Of a stretch of 20,762 bases of DNA, positions 1-5,755 are shown piece after piece; the stretch's first letter is position 1; each line of letters starts with the position of its first letter. The DNA is from Bacillota bacterium. GTDB taxonomy: Bacteria; Bacillota; Clostridia; Lachnospirales; Lachnospiraceae. Below the pieces are notes generated by a model. It saw only the letters and a program-made list of their open reading frames with translations. It was not told the DNA's origin and ran no database searches. The DNA lies in the NCBI GenBank assembly GCA_023420935.1, contig JAEZUR010000041.1:1-20762 (forward strand), given 5' to 3'. Position numbers and translations under genes: made by a program.

Positions 1-603
1 AACTCCATTTTTGCTTATGATATCTGCGATAGGTAATAGGAACTTTCTAGGATGAAACTGTGCTTGATTTTCGAAGCGAATAGCTGCTTTGATTGGAAAT
101 GGCAGGGGGATTTTTTCTAAATAGGTAGCTTTGATTCCTAAGGAGCTGGCAGCGGAAACTTCGTCCTGAATTCGATTTATATAGTTGTCTTGAAGGGTAT
201 AGTCATAAGCAGATTGAGCAACGAACTCACAGGATATTTTGTGTTCTTCTATGGTTTTTTCAATCATCCGAATTGCTGTTTCATTTGCATCTGCATATTG
301 TTTGGCATACTCTTCACTGATTTGGCTTTTTATCTTATGATAAATTAAGCCATGCTGCGATGTTATTTTGGCAGTGGTATGGCCAGTAGTCCCTTGAAGA
401 ATCTGATCTGCTTCTAATACAGCAATGTTAAGACCTGGTACATTCAATTGGTAAGCGGTGAAAATTCCAGTGATTCCGCCTCCAACAATGGCAATATCTA
501 CATGGATATCTTCCATTAAGGTGGGATATTCTGGTTGACGAGTGGAAGCAATCCAATAAGATTGTGTTGGTTCCTTGAATTCTGTTTTGGTGGATGTATT
601 CAT
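1..603 (-). CDS. FAD-dependent oxidoreductase (DAO family), 5' part only
   Basis: The first 201 residues of a minus-strand gene whose 3' end lies beyond the window edge. I translated it by hand from the complement; the ATG is the complement of 601-603. Residues 36-46 read DIAIVGGGITG, the Rossmann dinucleotide motif GxGxxG that binds the ADP part of FAD, and E65 (VLEAD) ends the second strand, where it would hold the ribose. The following GTTGHTTAKITSQHG stretch is typical of the DadA/YurR-like glycine/D-amino-acid oxidase group, which in Firmicutes often carries a C-terminal Rieske [2Fe-2S] domain; that part is not visible here. The ribosome binding site AAAGGAGA sits 7-8 bases before the ATG. 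It diverges from the DUF2935 gene across a 120-base gap. The FAD-binding fold is secure; the substrate is unknown. Confidence 0.85.
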   Translation of the reverse strand, partial: MNTSTKTEFKEPTQSYWIASTRQPEYPTLMEDIHVDIAIVGGGITGIFTAYQLNVPGLNIAVLEADQILQGTTGHTTAKITSQHGLIYHKIKSQISEEYAKQYADANETAIRMIEKTIEEHKISCEFVAQSAYDYTLQDNYINRIQDEVSAASSLGIKATYLEKIPLPFPIKAAIRFENQAQFHPRKFLLPIADIISKNGV

Positions 604-723
604 AATAAAATCTCCTTTAAGTTCTTGGCATATGAAGGAAAATATTTTAGAAAATGGTGGCAAATGTAGTAGCATTATCATAATATATGGCATAGTATAA
701 GTGATTGTAAGGAGAATTATACG

Positions 724-1650
724 ATGCTTTCTAAGATGGACTATGTTCGTCAGTCACTGGAATTACATTTGTTTTTCGCAAGAATTATGAAAGAACATTC
801 ATTTTTTTTGCAGTTAGGGTTTACACCAAGGGACATTAATTTCACAAAACGTGCAGATGAATTTAGACGGGAGTTTGATAGATTGTTAGCTGAGGTTGTA
901 TCTATATCCAATGGAGTTGTTTGTCCCTGTGTTATTCAATCTGGAGAAATAATAACACCATATACACTGAAAGCTGAAATGGCTTCTGCCTTCTATACAA
1001 ACGTTAATATTCCAACAGAAATAACACAAGCAGAGGCTGGATTAATGGGAGCAGAAGAAAATGAGGATAATATGATGCTAGAGCAAAATGTATATATTAT
1101 TAACGAAAAGGCTATGGAATTAGTGAGCCAATTAATACAATTTAAATCGATTATCATGTCTAATGTATTATCATGCAATATGTTTACAGTCAATTATCCA
1201 TTATTAATTGATCATATTCTAAGAGAAGCAAAATTCTACTTGCTTATGATACAGAGACTGCAAAGTAGAGAAAATATGGACATGGAAAAGGAAGCATTGG
1301 AACACGAAATGTTTTGGAATAGAATTATGGCAGAACATTCTAAATTTATTCGTGGCCTCCTTGATCCAACAGAGGAGCAATTAATTGAAATGGCAAATAA
1401 TTTCGGTAATGAATTTGATCAATTAACTGCAGAATCTGAAGCTGCAATGGATATGACGATTCCACTAGACAAATTGACAGAAGATAGCTTGAATGCAACG
1501 ATTGCTATTCAAGAATTTAAGACCCAAGGAACACAAGGTTTAATTGAGTGTAAGGTAAAATCTATTATCATTCCTTTATTGGGTGATCATACACTTCGTG
1601 AAGCCAATCATTATCTAAGACTTTTAAATATGTTTAGTCATAATATTTGA
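724..1650 (+). CDS. DUF2935 domain protein, ferritin-like helical repeat
   Basis: A 308-residue soluble, mostly helical protein built from two similar halves. Half one has SLELHLFFARIMKEH (residues 11-25) and ends with DHILREAKFYL (163-173). Half two has ALEHEMFWNRIMAEH (191-205) and ends with DHTLREANHYL (288-298). The regularly placed Glu and His residues (E13, H15, H25, H164, E168 and their copies E193, H194, H205, H289, E293) look like the metal ligands of a four-helix bundle. This matches the DUF2935 family of Bacillus and Clostridium, whose biochemical role is not established. AAGGAG lies 8 bases before the ATG. It appears monocistronic, ending in a hairpin terminator at 1678-1706. Family assignment is strong; metal binding is inference. 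Confidence 0.85.
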   Translation: MLSKMDYVRQSLELHLFFARIMKEHSFFLQLGFTPRDINFTKRADEFRREFDRLLAEVVSISNGVVCPCVIQSGEIITPYTLKAEMASAFYTNVNIPTEITQAEAGLMGAEENEDNMMLEQNVYIINEKAMELVSQLIQFKSIIMSNVLSCNMFTVNYPLLIDHILREAKFYLLMIQRLQSRENMDMEKEALEHEMFWNRIMAEHSKFIRGLLDPTEEQLIEMANNFGNEFDQLTAESEAAMDMTIPLDKLTEDSLNATIAIQEFKTQGTQGLIECKVKSIIIPLLGDHTLREANHYLRLLNMFSHNI

Positions 1651-1677
1651 TCCGTATGATAGAACAATATGATGCAT

Positions 1678-1706
1678 GAGGCTGTTTCGGCAGCCTCTAA
1701 TTTTTT
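1678..1706 (+). terminator. Rho-independent terminator after the DUF2935 gene
   Basis: Inverted repeat GAGGCTG (1678-1684) and CAGCCTC (1691-1697) with a 6-base loop, followed by TAATTTTTT. It starts 27 bases after the stop codon. Confidence 0.85.
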
Positions 1707-1711
1707 AATTA

Positions 1712-1730
1712 TATATCTAAAAGATATAAA
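1712..1730 (+). promoter_or_regulatory. Upstream copy of a duplicated palindromic operator (PadR candidate)
   Basis: TATATCTAAAAGATATAAA, containing the perfect palindrome TATATCT-AAA-AGATATA. The same 19 bases recur at 1769-1787. This copy lies 6 bases upstream of the -35 box of the PadR gene. Autoregulation by the adjacent PadR protein is inference from position and symmetry. Confidence 0.65.
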
Positions 1731-1736
1731 AATAAA

Positions 1737-1765
1737 TTGACATTTTGTTTCGTGTGCCTTATGAT
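1737..1765 (+). promoter_or_regulatory. Sigma-A promoter of the PadR operon
   Basis: Near-perfect vegetative promoter: TTGACA at 1737-1742, a 17-base spacer, TATGAT at 1760-1765. Transcription would start near 1772, inside the downstream operator copy. Confidence 0.8.
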
Positions 1766-1768
1766 AAA

Positions 1769-1787
1769 TATATCTAAAAGATATAAA
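1769..1787 (+). promoter_or_regulatory. Downstream copy of the duplicated palindromic operator
   Basis: Identical to 1712-1730 over all 19 bases and placed just after the -10 box, over the expected start of transcription, where a bound repressor would block initiation. Centre-to-centre distance between the two copies is 57 bp. Confidence 0.65.
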
Positions 1788-1808
1788 TTTAGAAACGAGG
1801 CGGACTAA

Positions 1809-2405
1809 TTGAAGAAAAAAACAAGGTTTGTGTTACTTGGTCTTTTGCGAGAGGAAGAACTAACAGGTTATGAAATGAAGAAACTCATTGATATACGTAT
1901 GTCATTTTTTTGGAATGAAAGTTATGGGCAAATCTATCCGGAGTTAAATTCCTTGTTAAAGGATGGCTTCATTGAGGAAGTAAAGTGTGAGAATCGAGAC
2001 TCTAAAAGAGAAAAAGTAAAATACAGAATTACAAAAAGGGGAGAAGAGGAATTTCATAATTGGATGGTAGCAGAAAATGAAAAAGATACCATACGTAGCG
2101 AATTTTTATTAAAGATGTTTCTCTCAACCAATCAAAACAAAGAAGAAATGTCCCATCATCTAGAAGCATTTTTGTTGCAGATAAAAAGTCAGTTAGATCT
2201 ATTTTTGTTGTTTGATCAGCAAGTTAGGGCTGTATATGATTTGCATCAAAATCATCAACAAACATTAGATGTATTGGAATTAGGTATCAGACAATCCCAG
2301 CTTTATCTTGACTGGGGAGAAAAGAAACTTAAGGTTCTAAAAGATAAGACCAAAGATGAGCAGGTATTGAAAGGAGATACAATTGATGAAAAGACAAAAA
2401 ATTAG
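1809..2405 (+). CDS. PadR family transcriptional regulator
   Basis: A 198-residue protein. Residues about 5-80 form a PadR-type winged helix: LLREEELTGYEMKKLI, then FFWNESYGQIYPELNSLLKDGFIEE, the recognition-helix signature of the family, and a basic wing (KREKVKYRITKRGEEEF). Residues about 95-180 form the helical C-terminal dimerisation domain (Vir_AR type). The start is a TTG at 1809, supported by the GAGGCGG ribosome site at 1797-1803 and by the position of the family N-terminus. The gene overlaps the following polyferredoxin gene by 20 bases, so the two are co-transcribed. Two identical palindromes flank its promoter, which suggests negative autoregulation. PadR proteins usually sense small hydrophobic or phenolic molecules; the ligand here is unknown. 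Confidence 0.9.
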   Translation: MKKKTRFVLLGLLREEELTGYEMKKLIDIRMSFFWNESYGQIYPELNSLLKDGFIEEVKCENRDSKREKVKYRITKRGEEEFHNWMVAENEKDTIRSEFLLKMFLSTNQNKEEMSHHLEAFLLQIKSQLDLFLLFDQQVRAVYDLHQNHQQTLDVLELGIRQSQLYLDWGEKKLKVLKDKTKDEQVLKGDTIDEKTKN

Positions 2406-2739
2406 AAAATTAATTATACTAGTAGCAATGTTACTATTCCCCATTACTATTTATTATTTCTCACCTTATGTTATTATCCAAGGAGCACTAGAAGGAGTTA
2501 TTACAGGAAGTTTCATTGTATTTACAACTATGTTTATAAGTTCTCTCTTCTTTGGTAGAATAATATGTGCGTATGTTTGTCCAGCAGGTGGCATACAAGA
2601 ATGTGCTTCCTTAATAAACGATAATAATCCAAAACAGGGTTGGAGAAATAATATAAAATACGTAATTTGGGTAATATGGATATTAGGAGTAATTACAAGT
2701 TTTGTGGTATCTGGTTTTACTATGGTATTGTATTCTTAA
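2386..2739 (+). pseudogene. NapH-like 4Fe-4S membrane protein, N-terminal fragment
   Basis: 117 residues from ATG 2386 (AAGGAG at 2371-2376; a TTG at 2383 is a less likely start). Two or three membrane segments (about residues 8-32, 40-58, 92-110) surround CAYVCPAGG at 61-69, the Cys/Pro motif of NapH/CcoG-type polyferredoxins that move electrons at the membrane. The frame then runs into a stop at 2737-2739, while the homologous continuation lies in the -1 frame (next entry). Changing frame at the T-run GGTTTTAC (about 2710-2717) would join SGF to YYGIVFLIFVPS. From my memory of the family, about 20-30 residues seen between these points in relatives are also missing, so an indel-type disruption is more likely than a sequencing slip. 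It shares an operon with padR. Confidence 0.7.
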
Positions 2740-3032
2740 TTTTTGTACCTTCCGTGCTTTTTGGAAAACGAATTTTCTGCCATTATCTTTGTTGGATGGC
2801 TCCATTTATGGTAATAGGCGATAAAATACGCAATAAATTACATATAAAAGGATTACGCCTGGAGTCGGAAAAGGAGAAGTGTATAAGCTGTAAAATCTGT
2901 GACAAACATTGTCCGATGAGTTTATCTGTTTGTGAGAACGTCCAGAACCAGCAGTTAAATGATAGTGAATGTATTCTCTGTGGTGCATGTATTGACAGTT
3001 GTCCCAAACGTGTTATCAAGTATAAATTTTAG
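2667..3032 (+). pseudogene. NapH-like 4Fe-4S membrane protein, C-terminal fragment
   Basis: The rest of the same polyferredoxin, in another frame. The readable homologous part starts near YYGIVFLIFVPSVLFGKRIFC (from about residue 18). It holds one membrane segment, the CHYLCWMAPF motif matching the second Cys/Pro site of NapH-like proteins, and two ferredoxin-type clusters: CISCKICDKHCP and CILCGACIDSCP, both C-x2-C-x2-C-x3-CP and so expected to bind [4Fe-4S]. The ATG at 2667 has no ribosome site and its first 17 residues are out-of-frame sequence, so independent translation is doubtful. Expression would need frameshifting or the fragment is dead. Confidence 0.65.
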
Positions 3033-3053
3033 AAGAGTGGTTCCTGTAAAAGT

Positions 3054-3088
3054 AGCGTTTCTATATCATGGTATAGGAACGCTTTTTC
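3054..3088. terminator. Bidirectional terminator between convergent genes
   Basis: Stem AGCGTTTCTATA (3054-3065) pairs with TATAGGAACGCT (3072-3083), with one G-T pair, and is followed by TTTTT. On the other strand the hairpin is followed by ACTTTTAC, so it could also end the GH18-like gene. Confidence 0.75.
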
Positions 3089-3121
3089 GTTTATGGAATA
3101 GAAAGTCGTATGGCGAGTATT

Positions 3122-4399
3122 CTATCGTTGGATTGGTAATTTAATTATGTTATATGTTGCATTTGTCATTGAAAATAACTGTTGATTATAGGTTGTAATA
3201 TTCCATATACCTGTACCAACTAAATCATACTCTATGACAACTTCATCCAAAGCCTTTATACTTCTTGCATCTATAAACCATACTTTATGGTTTTCAGCAA
3301 TTTTTGTGGAAGATCTTATGTATTCAAAAAAAGGAGTTTGAGATTCATTATCTAATAAGATTGTTGCATTTTGATCATTAGCTAATACTAATGTAGAGTT
3401 AAGTGACATTAAATTAGCTTTGGAACCAGGTATAAAAGGAATAACCCAATCATATCCAATAACGGGTTTACCTAAGGAGATAAATTTAGGTGAAACTTTA
3501 CTTGTAACATGCTCTATAAAAGGTCTTATTAAGGAAATATTACTTATAGGTGAAGGAGGAAGCTTTTGCATCGTCCAAATATTTTGTAAGAAAATAATCC
3601 TATCTACTATGAGACTTAGACTATTATAATCAATGTTTTCATGAATCGAAAAATCAGGGCTTATAGTAATCATAAAAGTATATCCTTCATTTCTTAACTT
3701 CTTTGATAACTCCGAAAAGAAATTTAGGTACAAACTCTGATTGTACTCAGAGATACTACTTATTAAAAAATTAACCCCTAAAAATTGTTTGGATTTTATT
3801 ATTTGAAGTATCTCATTAATCAATTTACCTTGCAATTTATTATCTAGTAATAACTTATACACAAACTCTACATTAATATCGCCTGTTTGAGATAGTGCTG
3901 AAATCATTAATAAAGGTATTGTACGATATTGTTTGGCCATTCTAATAATATTTGTATCATCTCCATAACTAGTTATACCCGCAATATCAGTTATTTGATA
4001 ATTATATATAGATAAGAATGTCAAGTAAGGTAAGGATCTAGTCAGTATATCCTTGCTTAAAAATGCATTAGTATAGCCATTAACTTGTACATCCCGAATT
4101 GTATTAAAACTTATTACTAAAGATTCACCTTGATAGATATTTTTTCTATCATATAAAAAGGGATTATTTCGTATTAATTGCATTTTAGATATTCCATTAT
4201 TAAAAGCTATTTTACTTAATGTATCACCTTGCTTTACGATATAAGTGCTTTTTGGATTCAGGATAACTATAGATTGACCAATAACTAAGGAATAAGGATT
4301 AACTAAACCATTATCACTGATCATTCTTTCAACGGTAATGTCATATTTATTTGCTATAGACTCAATATCATCACCTTGTTGAACGATATATATCTCCAT
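3122..4399 (-). CDS. LysM-LysM-GH18 spore protein (SleL/YaaH-like), catalytic motif degenerate
   Basis: 425 residues with two LysM peptidoglycan-binding repeats (about 3-47 and 52-97; QQGDDIESIANKY, KQGDTLSKIAFNN) and a GH18 barrel (about 103-425). The barrel matches SleL/YaaH, the cortical-fragment N-acetylglucosaminidases of spores, in landmarks such as GKPVIGYDWVIPF, QTPFFEY and VWFIDARSIKALDEVVIEYDLVGTGIW. The active family has GVNxDxE; here residues 208-214 read GVNFLIS, so the catalytic Asp and the acid/base Glu are Leu212 and Ser214. The MxYEW loop with its substrate Tyr reads FLQNIW. I infer a binding or structural pseudoenzyme. There is no signal peptide, as is usual for coat-targeted SleL proteins. 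A sigma-K-like promoter lies upstream (4430-4458). Confidence 0.85.
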   Translation of the reverse strand: MEIYIVQQGDDIESIANKYDITVERMISDNGLVNPYSLVIGQSIVILNPKSTYIVKQGDTLSKIAFNNGISKMQLIRNNPFLYDRKNIYQGESLVISFNTIRDVQVNGYTNAFLSKDILTRSLPYLTFLSIYNYQITDIAGITSYGDDTNIIRMAKQYRTIPLLMISALSQTGDINVEFVYKLLLDNKLQGKLINEILQIIKSKQFLGVNFLISSISEYNQSLYLNFFSELSKKLRNEGYTFMITISPDFSIHENIDYNSLSLIVDRIIFLQNIWTMQKLPPSPISNISLIRPFIEHVTSKVSPKFISLGKPVIGYDWVIPFIPGSKANLMSLNSTLVLANDQNATILLDNESQTPFFEYIRSSTKIAENHKVWFIDARSIKALDEVVIEYDLVGTGIWNITTYNQQLFSMTNATYNIIKLPIQR

Positions 4400-4429
4400 A
4401 AGAAAATCCTCTTATAAGACATTTAATTA

Positions 4430-4458
4430 TAGTATATGGTGAAATAAAATATTATGTT
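4430..4458 (-). promoter_or_regulatory. Sigma-K-like sporulation promoter of the LysM-GH18 gene
   Basis: On the minus strand: aACa (complement of 4455-4458), a 16-base spacer, then CATATACTA (complement of 4430-4438). This fits the Bacillus subtilis sigma-K consensus mACm-N16-CATAnnnTA at every defined base. A sigma-G reading (TGAACA, 18 bases, TATACTA) is also possible. It would start transcription about 25 bases before the ATG. Confidence 0.45.
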
Positions 4459-4579
4459 CATAAGCTTAGCAACGGACAGCCATGTTACAGCACGTTTACT
4501 TATCGTTTACTATGTGATAAGCTTTCATTAACAACAAATTATTTAATTCAAAACTATGTTGATGTAAGGAGGTTCCAAA

Positions 4580-5401
4580 ATGTGTACAAGCTTTGCAGTA
4601 TACAGTCAAGAAAAAGCTATTTATGGTATGAATTTTGATGCTGAAGATATTGATTTAAAACTAAAGATTAATAGTTATAATGATAAAAACATATTTTACT
4701 TTTCAGGTTTAATGGGTAATATATACAGGAATATTGCTGGTGTTAATAGTGAGGGTCTTTTTATCTGTACTCAAGCAGTAGAATATAGTCATGGTTTTAA
4801 ATCAAGTTGTAACGAAAATGACTGGTTTGCTTTTGATATTTTTGATGAGGCGTTAAAGAAAACAAGAAAAACATCTGAATTTTTTGAAATTCTTAATAAA
4901 AGAGTAATCTCGTATCCTAGAAATCCATTATTCCCAGATTTAGGGCTACATACGATTATCGCTGATAAAAGTGGTGATGCATTTATTCTGGAAGAAGGAA
5001 ATGATACAAATATAGTAAGTCCTTGTCATAATGATTTTATTATTATGACTAATTTTCCAAATGGGGATTTTAAGGAAGCAAAATATAATAAAGTATATGG
5101 TATAGGTGCTGATAGATATATTTGTGCTCATGAATATATTCATAATAATATTCATAGCTTTGGATTAAATGAAGCCTTTGAAGTTTTAAGTAGAACTAGT
5201 CAGGAGGATACTCTGTGTTCAATAGTATATGAACCATTAAAAAATGAAATTTATATTAGTTTTAAAAAAGATTTAAGAAAAAAATGGAAGATTTCTATTA
5301 TGGAAAAAACAATCCAATCATTGGATGGATTTTTAAGCAATAATAAAATTCAATTTACAGATGATGAAATATTTGTGAAGGATCTTATTAGCTTATATTA
5401 G
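4580..5401 (+). CDS. Linear-amide C-N hydrolase (choloylglycine hydrolase / penicillin acylase-like Ntn family)
   Basis: 273 residues starting MCTSF. After removal of Met1, Cys2 becomes the N-terminal nucleophile, as in bile-salt hydrolase and penicillin V acylase. Other active-site landmarks are present: NFD with Asp20, GVNSEGL (54-60), MTNFP with Asn158 at the oxyanion position, and Arg179 in ADRY. The Arg of the bile-salt hydrolase GRNxD motif is Met17 here, and the protein is shorter than the roughly 320-330 residues of true bile-salt hydrolases, so the substrate is probably a different linear amide (for example an acyl-amino acid or acyl-homoserine lactone). No signal peptide, so it is cytoplasmic. 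TAAGGAGG lies 7 bases before the ATG. It stands alone and diverges from the LysM-GH18 gene. Confidence 0.8.
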   Translation: MCTSFAVYSQEKAIYGMNFDAEDIDLKLKINSYNDKNIFYFSGLMGNIYRNIAGVNSEGLFICTQAVEYSHGFKSSCNENDWFAFDIFDEALKKTRKTSEFFEILNKRVISYPRNPLFPDLGLHTIIADKSGDAFILEEGNDTNIVSPCHNDFIIMTNFPNGDFKEAKYNKVYGIGADRYICAHEYIHNNIHSFGLNEAFEVLSRTSQEDTLCSIVYEPLKNEIYISFKKDLRKKWKISIMEKTIQSLDGFLSNNKIQFTDDEIFVKDLISLY

Positions 5402-5486
5402 TGAAAACTATTGAAATAAAGAAGATGTTGAAGTTGTGTTTTTCGTGGCGTAAAATTCTTGTTGTCATTTATGCAACCAAGTTACT

Positions 5487-5534
5487 GCAGCCAATACAAA
5501 AACCCTAATTTTACTGGGTTTTTGTATTGGCTGC
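5487..5534. terminator. Perfect 19-bp hairpin, probable bidirectional transcription end
   Basis: Left arm 5487-5505 (GCAGCCAATACAAAAACCC), 10-base loop, right arm 5516-5534, fully complementary. It lies between the convergent amidase gene and the minus-strand microprotein ORF. A canonical T-run does not follow directly, although TTTTATTT comes 7 bases later on the plus strand and TTTTT lies inside the right arm. The role as terminator is likely but not certain. Confidence 0.6.
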
Positions 5535-5542
5535 AAACGGTT

Positions 5543-5653
5543 TTATTTCATGACCATATAAGACATTATCAATAACACAGCGATACCGGCTATCGGTACC
5601 TTAGATGCTTTGCTATGTAATAATTTAATGTTATCATTCTTATTCATATACAT
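5543..5653 (-). CDS. Possible 36-residue single-span membrane microprotein
   Basis: Read by hand from the complement. The N-terminal 19 residues are polar and basic (MYMNKNDNIKLLHSKASKV); residues 20-35 are a hydrophobic span rich in Ile, Ala, Leu, Val and Met (PIAGIAVLLIMSYMVM), ending K-stop. This charged-then-hydrophobic pattern is that of a small membrane protein. An inner ATG at 5647 is an alternative start. A very good promoter lies upstream on the same strand (TTGAAT, 18 bases, TATAAT) and the hairpin at 5487-5534 lies just downstream. Against it: the ribosome site is weak (only TAGAG before the ATG), and I recognise no homologue. It diverges from the thioredoxin-fold gene. Confidence 0.4.
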   Translation of the reverse strand: MYMNKNDNIKLLHSKASKVPIAGIAVLLIMSYMVMK

Positions 5654-5686
5654 TAACTCTATTTTATCAATAAAACTTATAAAAAA

Positions 5687-5715
5687 TTGGCATAATAACT
5701 TATTAATTATAAGAT
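5687..5715 (+). promoter_or_regulatory. Candidate promoter of the YyaL-P450 operon
   Basis: TTGGCA at 5687-5692, 17 bases, TAAGAT at 5710-5715. It overlaps the divergent minus-strand promoter, so the two would compete for polymerase. Confidence 0.45.
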
Positions 5716-5735
5716 TTTATTTTCATAACATTCAA
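5706..5735 (-). promoter_or_regulatory. Candidate promoter of the minus-strand microprotein
   Basis: On the minus strand TTGAAT (complement of 5730-5735), 18-base spacer, TATAAT (complement of 5706-5711). Transcription would start near 5699, leaving a leader of about 46 bases before the ATG at 5653. Confidence 0.55.
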
Positions 5736-5755
5736 TAGAGTTAAGGAGTGTAAAA

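Noticed and set aside
3420..3629. A 69-residue plus-strand open frame inside the LysM-GH18 gene
   Set aside because: No ribosome site, and the minus strand encodes conserved GH18 sequence here.
4454..4531. A 25-codon plus-strand ORF in the gap before the amidase gene
   Set aside because: No ribosome binding site, overlap with the divergent promoter region, and no membrane or other recognisable pattern.
5586..5600. A short dyad TACCG-GCTAT-CGGTA suggesting an RNA hairpin or tRNA-like arm
   Set aside because: Only 5 pairs, no T-run, no cloverleaf around it; the stretch reads as codons of the minus-strand microprotein.
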